DNA of 64,000 nt from Rhizobacter koreensis (GTDB taxonomy: Bacteria > Pseudomonadota > Gammaproteobacteria > Burkholderiales > Burkholderiaceae_C): NCBI RefSeq assembly GCF_013366375.1, contig NZ_JABWMJ010000011.1, positions 62,001-126,000 on the forward strand, read 5' to 3'. Numbering within the stretch: the stretch's first letter is position 1; every line of letters starts with the position of its first letter. Shown here in pieces: positions 39,885 through 50,991 of the stretch. Below the pieces are notes generated by a model. That model did no database searches, was not told the origin of the DNA, and worked only from the letters and a program-made list of their open reading frames with translations. Both the position numbers and the translations under genes were made by a program.

Positions 39885-40418
39885 ATGAGCTTTGTCAGGA
39901 CGACGCGTCAGGCTGCCGCGCTCGCGCTGGTGATCGCGGGCGGCGCGGCGCTCGACGCCGGCGCGCAGGAGATGTACCGCTGCCCGGGCAACGACTACAA
40001 GAACACGATCAGCGCGAAGGAAGCGGCCGCGCAGGGCTGCCAGCGCATCGAGGGTGCGCCGATCACGGTGATCCAGTCGCCGCGGCCGCGTCAGGTGGCG
40101 CCGGCGCCAGCGCCGTCCGGCGCGGGCTCGGCGGCGCCGCCCGCGAGCGCAGGTCCGGCCGCCGCGCGCATCGACCCGGCGGCGCAGCGAGCGCGCGACA
40201 GCGACGCCCGGCGCATCCTGGAGACCGAGTTGCGTACCGAAGAGGAACGGCTTTCCGCGATGCAGAAGGAATTCAACAACGGCGAGCCCGAACGCCAGGG
40301 CAACGAGCGCAATTACCAGAAGTACGCCGACCGCGTGGCCGAGATGAAGGCGGCCATCGCGCGCAAGGAAAGCGACATCGCGGCAATCCGTCGCGAGATG
40401 CAGAAGCTGCCCAAGTGA
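39885..40418 (+). CDS. Exported coiled-coil protein of unknown function
   Basis: This 177-residue protein has a signal peptide (MSFVRTTRQAAALALVIAGG, cleaved near DAGAQ). A small Cys-containing segment follows (MYRCPGNDYKNTISAKEAAA, QGCQRIEG), then a Pro/Ala linker and a charged coiled coil to the C-terminus. It resembles the small DUF4124-like proteins found between glnA and ntrB in Burkholderiales. I cannot assign a function. GGAGGA precedes the ATG at 39885. The GTG start of ntrB overlaps its stop. Confidence 0.75.
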   Translation: MSFVRTTRQAAALALVIAGGAALDAGAQEMYRCPGNDYKNTISAKEAAAQGCQRIEGAPITVIQSPRPRQVAPAPAPSGAGSAAPPASAGPAAARIDPAAQRARDSDARRILETELRTEEERLSAMQKEFNNGEPERQGNERNYQKYADRVAEMKAAIARKESDIAAIRREMQKLPK

Positions 40419-41512
40419 AGGCTGTCGGCGCGCCGGACGATGTGCGCTCGGCATCGGCGCTCTACGGCGCGCTCGATCTGCTCGCGACGATGATCGCGAT
40501 CGTCGGTCCCGACGGCGACTGCATCTTCGCGAACGCGTCGTTCGAAAGCGTGCTGGGCCTGTCGCGGCGCAACGTGCAGAGCGGCTCGATCTTCGACTGG
40601 GTGCAGGACCCTGCGGTGCTGCGCGACACCGTCGCCGCCGTCAGCAACAACGTGTTCTCGACGAGCCGCCTGCAGGCCGTTCTGCGCCGGCCGGGCGCGG
40701 TCCACGTCGAGCCGCTGCCGGTGCACGCCATCGTCAACCGCATGGAGGGGTCGTCGAACGTCGTGGTCGAGCTGCTCGAGGTCGAGCAGCAGACCCGCCA
40801 GGACCGGGAGGAGCGCGCGCTCGAGCAGGCCGACGCGACCAAGGAGCTGATCCGCAACCTCGCCCACGAGATCAAGAACCCGCTCGGCGGCATCCGCGGC
40901 GCGGCCCAGCTGCTCGAGATGGAGGGCGAGTCGAAGCTCCTGACCGAGTACACGCAGGTCATCATTAAGGAAGCGGACCGCCTGCAGGCGCTGGTCGACC
41001 GCCTGCTCGCGCCGCACCGCGAGCCGCACGTGGTGAGCGACGTCAACATCCACGAGGTGTGCGAGCGGGTGCGCTCGCTCATCCTCGCGGAGTTCCCGCG
41101 CGGCCTGACGACGGTGCGCGACTACGACGCGTCGCTGCCCGAATTTCGCGGCGACCGCGAGCAGCTGATCCAGGCCGTGCTCAACATCGCGCACAACGCT
41201 GCGCAGGCGCTCACCGAGCGTATCGAGGCCGGCGACGCCTGCATCACCTTCCGCACCCGGGTCGCCCGCCAGGTGACGCTGGGCAAGCAGCGCCACCGAC
41301 TGGCACTGGAATTGCATATTCAGGACAACGGCCCGGGTGTTCCCGAGGCGCTTCGGGAGCGCATATTTTTTCCGCTGGTTTCAGGTCGCGATGGGGGTAC
41401 CGGGCTTGGCCTGACGCTGGCGCGAACCTTCATCCAACAGCACCACGGAACCATCGAGTTCGAGAGCGTGCCTGGCCAGACGATCTTCAAGATCGTGATC
41501 CCGATGCAGTGA
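40415..41512 (+). CDS. ntrB: Nitrogen regulation sensor histidine kinase NtrB
   Basis: This cytoplasmic PII-controlled kinase/phosphatase phosphorylates NtrC under nitrogen limitation. It has 365 residues. A PAS domain is at about 15-120. The dimerisation/H-box NLAHEIKNPLGGIRGAAQLL has the phospho-His near residue 150. The N box is in AVLNIAHNAAQALTE, and the G boxes are DNGPGVP and GTGLGLTLA. No membrane helices are present, as expected. It starts at a GTG overlapping the previous stop (GTGA). ntrC follows after 76 bases. Confidence 0.95.
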   Translation: MKAVGAPDDVRSASALYGALDLLATMIAIVGPDGDCIFANASFESVLGLSRRNVQSGSIFDWVQDPAVLRDTVAAVSNNVFSTSRLQAVLRRPGAVHVEPLPVHAIVNRMEGSSNVVVELLEVEQQTRQDREERALEQADATKELIRNLAHEIKNPLGGIRGAAQLLEMEGESKLLTEYTQVIIKEADRLQALVDRLLAPHREPHVVSDVNIHEVCERVRSLILAEFPRGLTTVRDYDASLPEFRGDREQLIQAVLNIAHNAAQALTERIEAGDACITFRTRVARQVTLGKQRHRLALELHIQDNGPGVPEALRERIFFPLVSGRDGGTGLGLTLARTFIQQHHGTIEFESVPGQTIFKIVIPMQ

Positions 41513-41588
41513 CCCGGTCGCGGGGGCCTTGGCCGCGTCCGGATCGCCCGGCCAGCCGTTCGATGTCACGACCAACCACGGGCCCTCA

Positions 41589-43157
41589 ATGAAACCGATC
41601 TGGATCGTCGACGACGATCAATCCATCCGCTTCGTTCTCGAGAAGGCGCTCGGCCGCGAGGCCTTCGCCGTGCGCAGCTTCACCAATCCGCGCGACGTGC
41701 TCGCCGCGCTCGACGACGACGCACCGCAGGTGCTGGTGTCCGACATCCGGATGCCGGGCGGCTCGGGCATCGACCTGCTGTCGAAGATCAAGGAGCGCCA
41801 TCCGGAGCTGCCGGTCATCATCATGACCGCCTACTCCGACCTCGACAGCGCCGTCAGCGCGTTCCAGGGCGGCGCCTTCGACTACCTGCCCAAGCCGTTC
41901 GACGTGCCCAAGGCCGTCGACCTGATCCGCCGCGCCGTCGAGGAAAGCCTCGAGGACGAGCGCGGCCACGACGCCGTGCCGGCCGACATGCCCGAGATGC
42001 TCGGCCAGGCGCCGGCAATGCAGGACGTGTTCCGCGGCATCGGGCGCCTCTCGCAGAGCATCGTCACGGTGCTGATCACCGGCGAATCGGGCAGCGGCAA
42101 GGAACTGGTCGCGCAGGCGCTGCACAAGCACAGCCCGCGCGCCAACGGCCCGTTCGTCGCGATCAACACGGCGGCGATTCCGAAGGACCTGCTCGAATCC
42201 GAGCTGTTCGGCCACGAGCGCGGCGCGTTCACCGGTGCGCAGACGACCCGGCGCGGCCGCTTCGAGCAGGCCGACGGCGGCACGCTCTTCCTCGACGAGA
42301 TCGGCGACATGCCGTTCGACCTGCAGACGCGCCTTCTGCGGGTGCTGTCGGACGGCCAGTTCTATCGCGTCGGCGGCCACAACCCGATGAAGAGCAACGT
42401 GCGCGTGATCGCGGCCACGCACCAGAACCTCGAGGAGCGCGTCAAGGCCGGCGCGTTCCGCGAAGACCTGTTCCACCGCCTCAATGTGATCCGCCTGCGC
42501 CTGCCGGCGCTGCGCGAACGCCGCGAGGACATCGCTCCGCTGGCGCGCTTCTTCCTGCAAAAGAGCGCTCGCGAGCTCGGCGTCGAGGGCAAGCGCATCA
42601 CCGACGCCGCGCTCGTCCGCCTGATGCAGTTCGACTTTCCCGGCAACGTGCGTCAGCTCGAGAACATCTGCCACTGGCTCACGGTAATGGCGCCGGCCCA
42701 GCTGATCGAGCCGAAGGACCTGCCGCCGGAGCTGCAGGCGCTGCCGGCGGGCGGCGCGACCGGCATGCCGACCGCGCTGCCGGCGCCGGCCTTCGACCAG
42801 CCGCCCGGCGAGCCGCCGCAGAGCTTCGTGGCGCAGGGCGCGGCCGCTCCCGACAGCGGCTTCGACGGCTTGACCGTCGGTGCGACGGCGCCGCGCGACG
42901 TTCGCACCGACGGCATCGGCGGCGAACGCAGCGACGAGCTGAGCGGCTGGCTGCGCGGTCTCGAATCGGACGCGCGGAAGCTTCTGCAGGCGGGCGAGCC
43001 GATGGTCTGGGACATCATGACCCGCAAGTTCGAGGCGCAGCTCATCCACACCGCGCTCGAGATCACGCGCGGTCGCCGCATCGAGGCGGCGCAGAAGCTC
43101 GGCATCGGCCGCAACACGATCACCCGCAAGATCCAGGAGCTCGGGCTCGACGACTGA
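41589..43157 (+). CDS. ntrC: Nitrogen regulation response regulator NtrC (sigma-54 activator)
   Basis: This activator of sigma-54 promoters has 522 residues. The receiver domain (1-120) has the acidic pocket DDD (8-10) and the phospho-acceptor Asp52. The AAA+ domain (about 140-380) carries GESGSGKE (Walker A), GAFTGA near residue 213, and GGTLFLDEIGDMP. A Pro/Ala/Gly-rich linker of about 90 residues, longer than in enteric NtrC, leads to the Fis-type helix-turn-helix (RRIEAAQKLGIGRNTITRKI). The likely first target is the glnA promoter in this window. Confidence 0.96.
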   Translation: MKPIWIVDDDQSIRFVLEKALGREAFAVRSFTNPRDVLAALDDDAPQVLVSDIRMPGGSGIDLLSKIKERHPELPVIIMTAYSDLDSAVSAFQGGAFDYLPKPFDVPKAVDLIRRAVEESLEDERGHDAVPADMPEMLGQAPAMQDVFRGIGRLSQSIVTVLITGESGSGKELVAQALHKHSPRANGPFVAINTAAIPKDLLESELFGHERGAFTGAQTTRRGRFEQADGGTLFLDEIGDMPFDLQTRLLRVLSDGQFYRVGGHNPMKSNVRVIAATHQNLEERVKAGAFREDLFHRLNVIRLRLPALRERREDIAPLARFFLQKSARELGVEGKRITDAALVRLMQFDFPGNVRQLENICHWLTVMAPAQLIEPKDLPPELQALPAGGATGMPTALPAPAFDQPPGEPPQSFVAQGAAAPDSGFDGLTVGATAPRDVRTDGIGGERSDELSGWLRGLESDARKLLQAGEPMVWDIMTRKFEAQLIHTALEITRGRRIEAAQKLGIGRNTITRKIQELGLDD

Positions 43158-43180
43158 GGCGGGGCGATCCGCCGCGGCGC

Positions 43181-43993
43181 TCAGCGCGTGCGGCGGAAGA
43201 TCACGACGTTCTGCAGCGGCAGGCGCACCGTGCGCTCCCACGCGAGCGGGTGCACCGCCATCTCGCGGCGCACCTGTGTCTCGCTCATCGTGTGCAGCGG
43301 CTTGATCGCGACCGCAGGGTCGTCGGCACGGTACTCGACGAGCGCCAGGCGCCCGCCCGGCTTGAGCGTGCGCACGACGCTGCGGATCACCTCGACCGGG
43401 TACGCGAGCTCGTGGTAGACGTCGACCAGCAGCGCCAGGTCGACGCTCGACGGCGGCAGCGGCATCTCGGTCTCGCTGCCGAGCACGCCGCGCACCTGCG
43501 GCAGGCCGTCGCGGCGGGCGAGCTCGTCGCTCGCGGCCACCATCTCGGGTTGCACGTCGACGGCCCACACGCGGCCCGTCCTGCCGACGCGGCGAGCGAT
43601 GCGGCGCGCCACGAACCCGGTGCCGGCACCGACGTCGGCGACCTGCATGCCCGGGCGCAGCGAAAGCGCGCCGAGGAGCAGGTCGGTGCGCTCCTCGCGC
43701 TCGCGCTCGGCACGCTCGAGCCACGCTGCGCCCGCCCAGCCCATCACCTGCGCGATCTCGCGCCCCATGAAGCGCTTGCCGGTACCGTCGGAGGAAGCCG
43801 GCGTCTGCTCGTAGGCTGGCGCCGGCAACGTCGCCGCCGGACGCGCGCTCGGGGCCGCCCCGGGTCCGGCTCCGGAGCCGGTGCGGGCGCAGACGGGCAC
43901 GCCGATACCGATCGCCAGCGCGAGCGCCGCAAAGCGGCGCCCGAGCGAGCGGAGGCGGGCGCGGCCGGCGCTCGCGAGGACGCGCTCGTGCAT
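43181..43993 (-). CDS. Exported class I SAM-dependent methyltransferase
   Basis: This 270-residue protein has a hydrophobic export-type leader (ALALAIGIGVPVCA), which is odd for a SAM enzyme but known in a few betaproteobacterial families. Residues 75-95 contain GREIAQVMGWAGAAWLERAE. The SAM motif I is VADVGAGTGFVARRIA near residue 117. The post-I acidic residue is in VWAVDVQPEM, and motif IV is in LALLVDVYHEL. The target is unknown. The gene is convergent with ntrC. The start at 43993 follows the first ATG before the leader. Confidence 0.78.
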   Translation of the reverse strand: MHERVLASAGRARLRSLGRRFAALALAIGIGVPVCARTGSGAGPGAAPSARPAATLPAPAYEQTPASSDGTGKRFMGREIAQVMGWAGAAWLERAEREREERTDLLLGALSLRPGMQVADVGAGTGFVARRIARRVGRTGRVWAVDVQPEMVAASDELARRDGLPQVRGVLGSETEMPLPPSSVDLALLVDVYHELAYPVEVIRSVVRTLKPGGRLALVEYRADDPAVAIKPLHTMSETQVRREMAVHPLAWERTVRLPLQNVVIFRRTR

Positions 43994-44010
43994 CACGCGG
44001 CCCGCCGCAG

Positions 44011-44598
44011 TCAACGACTGCCGGCGCCCGGCTTGCGGCCGGACGCCTTCTTCGCAGCGCTGGTCTTGCCCGTCTTCGTGCTCGGCGCCTTCTTCGCGGC
44101 AGCGGACTGGCCCGACGGCTTCTTCGCGGCGGGCCTGCTGGAAGACGTCGCCGCGCTCTTCCTGGCCGCTGCCGTCTTGCCGGCAGCGCCGCTGCCGGCC
44201 CGCTTGCCCGCGCCGGCACGGGTGCCCGACGACGCCTTCTTCGCCGCTCCGTTCTTGGCCGCAGCGCTCGCCTTCTTGGCCGGCGCAGCCTTCCTGGCTG
44301 GTGCAGCCTTCTTGACCGATGCAGCCTTCTTGACCGCCGTCGACTTCTTGGCGGGCGCTGCCTTCCTCGCAGGAGCGGTCCTCCGGGCTGCCGCTTTCTT
44401 GGCGGGCGCCTTCTTCGCCGCCTTGCGTGCCGTCTTCCCGACCGGATGCCCGGACCCCTCGGCGGCCTTCTCGAACGCGCCGTCGGTCGGCGCGCCGGGA
44501 CTGCCGGGCTTGCGCATGCGTTCGCCGCTGCCGTGCGCGATGCGCTCCTGCTTGGCGTGGATGTTGGCCCAGAGGCCCTTCGGCTTGGCGGTGCTCAT
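44011..44598 (-). CDS. Histone H1-like Ala/Lys-rich protein
   Basis: This 195-residue protein has a short N-terminal domain (GLWANIHAKQERIAHGSGER, RMRKPGSPGAPT) and then repeats of the AAKKA, PARKA and PAKK type to the end. It is highly basic and surely disordered in the second half, as in AlgP-like or Hc1-like proteins that bind DNA. The start at 44598 has GGAGA upstream and overlaps the folA stop by 4 bases. Repeat number probably varies between strains. Confidence 0.82.
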   Translation of the reverse strand: MSTAKPKGLWANIHAKQERIAHGSGERMRKPGSPGAPTDGAFEKAAEGSGHPVGKTARKAAKKAPAKKAAARRTAPARKAAPAKKSTAVKKAASVKKAAPARKAAPAKKASAAAKNGAAKKASSGTRAGAGKRAGSGAAGKTAAARKSAATSSSRPAAKKPSGQSAAAKKAPSTKTGKTSAAKKASGRKPGAGSR

Positions 44599-45134
44599 CG
44601 CGTCTCCATGGTGGTGTGGCTGTCCTGCGCACGCTTGCGCGAGTAGGTGACGAAGCGATAGGTGAAACCCTGCGGCGCGACGTGGCTCTCGCCCGGCTGC
44701 TGGAGGAACGCCTCGCGCGGCCACGCTGGAAACCAGGTGTCGGCGTCGAACTCGGCGTCGAGTTCGGTCAGCACCAGCTCGTCGGCATCCGGCAACGCCA
44801 GTGCGTAGATCTGGGCGCCGCCGATCACGTAGACCTTGGGCGCCGGGGCGGCGAGGGTCACCGCGGCGTCGAGGCTCGCGGCGCGCTCGGCGCCGTCGGC
44901 ATGCCACTTGGGGTCGCGGGTGATCACGATGTTGCGCCGGCCGGGCAGCGGTCGGCCGATCGCGTCCCAGGTCCTGCGACCCATCACGATGGGCGCGCCG
45001 AGCGTCGTGCGCTTGAAATGCTTCAGGTCTTCGGGCAGATGCACGAGCAGGCCATTATCGCGACCGATGCCGCCATCGCGGGCGACCGCGGCGACCAGCG
45101 AGACGAGCGGGCGGGAAGGGGCGCGGCGATCCAT
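44595..45134 (-). CDS. folA: Dihydrofolate reductase
   Basis: This enzyme reduces dihydrofolate to tetrahydrofolate with NADPH. Its 179 residues are normal. The start LVSLVAAVARDGGIGRDNGL, the substrate-site Asp/Glu region LPEDLKHFKRTTLG, the VMGRRTWDAIGRPLPGR block and the NADPH-site VIGGAQIYALAL are clear. It is the first gene of a minus-strand pair with the histone-like gene and is divergent from the mutase gene at 45284. Confidence 0.96.
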   Translation of the reverse strand: MDRRAPSRPLVSLVAAVARDGGIGRDNGLLVHLPEDLKHFKRTTLGAPIVMGRRTWDAIGRPLPGRRNIVITRDPKWHADGAERAASLDAAVTLAAPAPKVYVIGGAQIYALALPDADELVLTELDAEFDADTWFPAWPREAFLQQPGESHVAPQGFTYRFVTYSRKRAQDSHTTMETR

Positions 45135-45283
45135 CGGCGCATTGTCGACGCGTTGCGGCGCATGCGCTTCGTGCCGCAGCCGTGGCCAGTGACCTCGCGG
45201 ACGCCGTGCCCGGCGGCTCCGCCCGAGGTCGCGAGCCGGTCCTTTGGTAGAACCGATAATCGACGGCCTCAGGAGACCCGACG
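45135..45283. promoter_or_regulatory. Divergent promoter region, folA / methylmalonyl-CoA mutase
   Basis: These 149 bases must serve both directions. AGGAG at 45271-45275 is the mutase ribosome site. GATAAT at 45255-45260 could be a -10 for the + strand, but no convincing -35 is present. The region is too short for a cobalamin riboswitch of usual size, and I saw no B12-box-like sequence. Confidence 0.35.
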
Positions 45284-47446
45284 ATGCCAGACGCCACGAA
45301 CCCCGATGCCCTCGACCGCTGGCGCGCGGCCGCCGCCAAGTCGGCGCCGCATGGCGACGTCGACGCGCTGAACTGGATCACGCCCGAGGGCATCGTCGTC
45401 AAGCCGCTCTATACCGCCGTCGACCTCGACGGCCTGCCGCACACCGACACGTTGCCGGGCTTTCCGCCGTACGTGCGTGGCCCGCAGGCGACGATGTACG
45501 CGGTGCGGCCCTGGACGATCCGCCAGTACGCCGGGTTCTCGACCGCCGAGGCGTCGAACGCGTTCTATCGCAACGCCTTGAAGGCCGGCGCGCAGGGCGT
45601 CAGCGTGGCGTTCGACCTCGCGACCCACCGCGGCTACGACAGCGACCATCCGCGGGTCGTCGGCGACGTCGGCAAGGCGGGCGTCGCGATCGACTCGGTC
45701 GAGGACATGAAGATCCTGTTCGACGGCATCCCGCTCGACCGGGTGAGCGTGTCGATGACGATGAACGGCGCGGTGCTGCCGGTGCTCGCCGGCTACATCG
45801 TCGCGGCCGAAGAGCAGGGCGTTCGGCAGGAGCAGCTCGCAGGGACCATCCAGAACGACATTCTCAAGGAGTTCATGGTCCGCAACACCTACATCTACCC
45901 GCCCGCGCCGAGCATGCGGATCGTCGGCGACATCATCGCGTACACGGCGCGCGCGATGCCGAAGTTCAACTCGATCTCGATCTCGGGCTATCACATCCAG
46001 GAAGCGGGCGCGAACCAGGCGCTCGAGCTCGCGTTCACGCTCGCCGACGGCAAGGAGTACGTGAAGACCGCGATCGCTAAGGGCCTCGACGTCGATGCCT
46101 TCGCCGGGCGCCTGAGCTTCTTCTTCGCAATCGGGATGAACTTCTATCTCGAGATCGCCAAGCTGCGCGCCGCGCGCCTGCTGTGGACGCGGATCATGGC
46201 CGGGTTCGAGCCGAAGAGCCCGAAGAGCTCGATCCTGCGTACGCACTGCCAGACCTCGGGTTGGAGCCTGACCGAGCAGGACCCGCACAACAACGTCGTG
46301 CGCACGACGATCGAGGCGATGGCCGCGGTGTTCGGCGGCACCCAGAGCCTGCACACCAACGCGCTCGACGAGGCGATCGCGCTGCCGAGCGAGTTCAGCA
46401 GCCGCATCGCGCGCAACACCCAGCTCATCATCCAGGAAGAGACGCACATCCCGAGCGTGATCGACCCGTGGGCCGGCAGCTATCTCATGGAGCGCCTGAC
46501 GCAGGAGATGGCCGACGCGGCCTGGAAGATCATCGAGGAGGTCGACGCCATGGGCGGCATGACCCACGCGGTCGAGACCGGCTGGGCCAAGCTCAGGATC
46601 GAGGCGAGCGCGGCCGAGAAGCAGGCCCGCATCGACGCCGGCCTCGACGTGATCGTCGGCGTCAACAAGTACAAGCTCGATGCCGAGGCGCCGATCGAGA
46701 CGCTCGACATCGACAACCATGCGGTGCGCGAGAACCAGGTGCGGCGCCTGCAACAGCTGCGCACGACGCGCGATCAGGCAGCCGTCGAGCGCGCGCTCGC
46801 CGACTTGACCGAGGCCGCGCGCACGAGCGAAGGCAACCTGCTCGAGCTCTCGATCGTCGCGACGCGCGCCCGCGCGACGGTCGGGGAGATCAGCGACGCG
46901 CTCGAGAAGGCGTGGGGCCGGCACCGCGCCGACACCCAGAAGGTCTCGGGTGTCTATGCCGCCGCCTACGACAGCGCCGAGGGCTGGGAGCAGCTCAGGC
47001 GCGAGATCGACGCCTTTGCTGCCGAGGAAGGCCGCCGCCCGCGCGTGATGATCGCCAAGCTCGGCCAGGACGGCCACGACCGCGGCGCCAAGGTGGTCGC
47101 GAGCGCGTTCGCCGACCTCGGCTTCGACGTCGACATAGGGCCGCTGTTCCAGACCGCCGAGGAGTGCGCGCGCCAGGCGATCGAGAACGACGTCCACGCC
47201 GTGGGCGTCAGCACGCTCGCTGCGGCGCACAAGACGCTGGTGCCGGCGATCGTCGACGCATTGAAGGCCCAGGGCGGCGACGACATCATCGTCTTCGTCG
47301 GCGGGGTGATCCCGCGCCAGGACTACGACTTCCTCTACGAGGCCGGCGTCAAGGGCATCTATGGGCCGGGAACGCCGATCCCGGCGAGCGCGAAGGACGT
47401 GCTCGAGCAGATCCGCGCGGCGGCGCAGGCGCCCTCGGCCGCATGA
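45284..47446 (+). CDS. mcm: Methylmalonyl-CoA mutase
   Basis: This adenosylcobalamin enzyme converts methylmalonyl-CoA and succinyl-CoA. One 720-residue chain holds both the TIM-barrel (start [40 protein letters not shown]) and the C-terminal B12 domain with DxHxxG (QDGHDRGAK, near residue 597). The residues [16 protein letters not shown] are typical of the active site. AGGAG precedes the ATG. The MeaB gene overlaps its stop by 4 bases. It is the first gene of a propionate-assimilation operon. Confidence 0.96.
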   Translation: MPDATNPDALDRWRAAAAKSAPHGDVDALNWITPEGIVVKPLYTAVDLDGLPHTDTLPGFPPYVRGPQATMYAVRPWTIRQYAGFSTAEASNAFYRNALKAGAQGVSVAFDLATHRGYDSDHPRVVGDVGKAGVAIDSVEDMKILFDGIPLDRVSVSMTMNGAVLPVLAGYIVAAEEQGVRQEQLAGTIQNDILKEFMVRNTYIYPPAPSMRIVGDIIAYTARAMPKFNSISISGYHIQEAGANQALELAFTLADGKEYVKTAIAKGLDVDAFAGRLSFFFAIGMNFYLEIAKLRAARLLWTRIMAGFEPKSPKSSILRTHCQTSGWSLTEQDPHNNVVRTTIEAMAAVFGGTQSLHTNALDEAIALPSEFSSRIARNTQLIIQEETHIPSVIDPWAGSYLMERLTQEMADAAWKIIEEVDAMGGMTHAVETGWAKLRIEASAAEKQARIDAGLDVIVGVNKYKLDAEAPIETLDIDNHAVRENQVRRLQQLRTTRDQAAVERALADLTEAARTSEGNLLELSIVATRARATVGEISDALEKAWGRHRADTQKVSGVYAAAYDSAEGWEQLRREIDAFAAEEGRRPRVMIAKLGQDGHDRGAKVVASAFADLGFDVDIGPLFQTAEECARQAIENDVHAVGVSTLAAAHKTLVPAIVDALKAQGGDDIIVFVGGVIPRQDYDFLYEAGVKGIYGPGTPIPASAKDVLEQIRAAAQAPSAA

Positions 47447-48525
47447 CGGGACGCGGGGCGGGCTCGGCACAGCCGGCCGACGCGACGCGTGCGCAAGCCG
47501 CCGACGCGGCGCTGTTCGACGCCATCGTCGGCCCGCCCGGAACGGTGCAGCGGCGCGCGATCGCGAAGGCGATCACGCTGATCGAGTCGACGCGCGACGA
47601 TCACCGCGCGCGCGCCGAGGCCCTGCTCGGCCGGCTGCTGGCGCGCCAGACAGCGTCGCTGCGCATCGGCATCTCGGGCGTGCCGGGCGTCGGCAAGTCG
47701 ACCTTCATCGAGGCGCTGGGCCTGCACCTCGTCGACGCCGGGCATCGCGTTGCGGTACTCGCAGTCGACCCGTCGTCGGCGCTCTCGGGCGGCTCGATCC
47801 TCGGCGACAAGACGCGGATGGAGCGCCTGTCGGTGCACGCGCACGCGTTCGTGCGTCCCAGCCCGAGCAGCGGCACCCTCGGCGGCGTGACCGAGCGCAC
47901 CCGCGAGACGATCGGCATCGTCGAAGGGGCCGGCTACGACGTGGTGATCGTCGAGACTGTCGGCGTTGGGCAGAGCGAGGCCGCGGTCGCGTCGATGACC
48001 GACGCCTTCGTCCTGCTGCAGCTGCCGAACGCCGGCGACGACCTGCAGGCAATCAAGAAGGGCGTGCTCGAGCTTGCCGACCTGGTGGTCGTGAACAAGG
48101 CGGACATCGACCCGCAGGCGGCTGCACGCGCGTGCGGCCAGCTCGCGCTGGCGCTGGAGCTTGGCGCCCGCCGCGGCGCCGCGGGTGCGACCGGCGGTCT
48201 GGCGTGGCGTCCGCTCGCCCTGCAGATGAGCGCGCTTGCGGCGGCGGACGTGGCGGCGTTCTGGGCCGAGCTCGAGCGCTTTCGCAGCGTGCAGACCGCG
48301 AGCGGTGCCTTCGACGCACGCCGCCGCGAGCAGGCGCTGGCGTGGCTCGACGAGCGGATCGCTTCCGAGCTGCGCGCCGCGTTCGAGCGTCACCCGGCGG
48401 TGCGCGCCGCGCTGCCGACGCTCGCCGCGGCGATCGGGCGCGGCGAGGCGACGGTGCCCGACGCGGTACGGCGCCTCCTGCGTGCGGCCGGGATCGACGG
48501 TGGTGCTGCGGCGTGCAGCGAATGA
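47443..48525 (+). CDS. meaB: Methylmalonyl-CoA mutase-associated GTPase MeaB
   Basis: This G3E-family P-loop GTPase (360 residues) loads and protects the cobalamin cofactor of the mutase. Walker A is [10 protein letters not shown] near residue 80. Other motifs are [30 protein letters not shown] and NKAD (VVVNKADID). It is translationally coupled to the mutase gene, the classical arrangement. A 44-codon frame with in-phase repeats overlaps its stop. Confidence 0.95.
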   Translation: MTGRGAGSAQPADATRAQAADAALFDAIVGPPGTVQRRAIAKAITLIESTRDDHRARAEALLGRLLARQTASLRIGISGVPGVGKSTFIEALGLHLVDAGHRVAVLAVDPSSALSGGSILGDKTRMERLSVHAHAFVRPSPSSGTLGGVTERTRETIGIVEGAGYDVVIVETVGVGQSEAAVASMTDAFVLLQLPNAGDDLQAIKKGVLELADLVVVNKADIDPQAAARACGQLALALELGARRGAAGATGGLAWRPLALQMSALAAADVAAFWAELERFRSVQTASGAFDARRREQALAWLDERIASELRAAFERHPAVRAALPTLAAAIGRGEATVPDAVRRLLRAAGIDGGAAACSE

Positions 48526-48656
48526 GCCTCATGGGCGCGAGCGTCGAGCGCCGACCCATCGATCTCGCGAGCGTCGAGCGCCGACACGACGATGTCGCAA
48601 GCGTCGGCGGCGCACGCCGCGCGCACGTCACGACGTCCCTGCACGCGCACGCATGA
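48522..48656 (+). CDS. Possible 44-residue protein made of 10-residue repeats
   Basis: The ATG overlaps the meaB stop (ATGA) and the frame runs to the next gene, overlapping its ATG. The body consists of three decapeptide units beginning [20 protein letters not shown] and [10 protein letters not shown], from a 30-base tandem repeat. I know no family. It could be a real coupled micro-protein or just the coding shadow of a DNA repeat. Confidence 0.35.
   Translation: MSLMGASVERRPIDLASVERRHDDVASVGGARRAHVTTSLHAHA
48537..48626 (+). repeat. 30-base tandem repeat, three units
   Basis: Units start at 48537, 48567 and 48597. The first two share the 19 bases GCGAGCGTCGAGCGCCGAC exactly; the third keeps only the beginning (GCAAGCGTCG). 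The 30-base period is a multiple of three, so the frame is kept through all units. It lies between meaB and the kinase-like gene. Confidence 0.7.
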
Positions 48657-49435
48657 GCGACGTCGAGCTCGAGGCCCTGCGCCATTCCTCTGGGCGACCG
48701 CGCCGCGTCGACAAGCTCGTGCTCGACGGCGTCGAAGCCGTCGTCAAGCGTCAGCGGCCGGCCCGCGGTGCCTGGCGCGCGCGCGTGGTAAACGCACTCG
48801 CCCGCGCCGTCGGCCTGCCGTGGCTGCAGGCGGTTCCGGCGCACGGCGGCCTCGAAGGCCAGGCCGTCGAGCTGCGCCGCCTCGCCGGGCTCGCGACCGC
48901 AGGCGTTCGCGTGCCGCGCGTGCTGCACGTCGACCCGACGTTCTTCGTGATGGAGCGCCTACCGGGTCACAGTCTCGTCAAGCTGATCGAGCGTGCCGCG
49001 CCAGGGCAGCGCGTCGGGCCGTGGAAGGAGGGCCTCGCCGCGATCGCCGACGTGCACGCCAGGGGCCAATACCTCAGCCAGGCGTTCGCGCGGAACTTCA
49101 TCGCGACGCCCAGCGGCCTTGCGATGATCGACTTCGAGGACGATCCGCTGGAGGCGATGTCGCTCGAGGACGCGCAGGCGCGGGACTGGCTCGCTTATCT
49201 GCATTCGACGCTGTGGCTGCTCGACGCCCCCGCAGCGATCACCCGCGCGGCGTTCGAGGCCGCGCTGGCGCCCGAGGCGGCGTCGATCCGGAATCGCGTT
49301 CACCTCGCGGCCAAACGGCTCGGCGGCCTGCGGCGCCTGCCGACGCGGCGCCGCCCCTGGGGCCGCGAGGTGGTCAGCCTGCAGGCGCTCGGCGCGCTGC
49401 TGGCGTCGCCACCGGTCTCGACACGGCACACTTGA
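48653..49435 (+). CDS. BUD32/Kdo-kinase-like protein, probable pseudokinase
   Basis: This 260-residue protein has a small protein-kinase-like fold. The N-lobe Lys is in [34 protein letters not shown] is the hinge, and MIDFEDDP replaces the DFG motif. The catalytic loop reads [16 protein letters not shown], where relatives such as Kdo kinases have HADLNAHN. The catalytic Asp is thus replaced (Gln by my alignment), while Asn and DFE are kept. Phosphotransfer is doubtful. It sits inside the propionyl-CoA operon. Its target is unknown. Confidence 0.72.
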   Translation: MSDVELEALRHSSGRPRRVDKLVLDGVEAVVKRQRPARGAWRARVVNALARAVGLPWLQAVPAHGGLEGQAVELRRLAGLATAGVRVPRVLHVDPTFFVMERLPGHSLVKLIERAAPGQRVGPWKEGLAAIADVHARGQYLSQAFARNFIATPSGLAMIDFEDDPLEAMSLEDAQARDWLAYLHSTLWLLDAPAAITRAAFEAALAPEAASIRNRVHLAAKRLGGLRRLPTRRRPWGREVVSLQALGALLASPPVSTRHT

Positions 49436-49458
49436 AGGGTTTCATCGCCTGCACATCC

Positions 49459-50991
<1,533 letters not shown>

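Noticed and set aside
45135..45283. Cobalamin riboswitch before the B12-dependent mutase
   Set aside because: The region is only 149 bases and shared with the divergent folA, and no B12-box-like sequence was seen.
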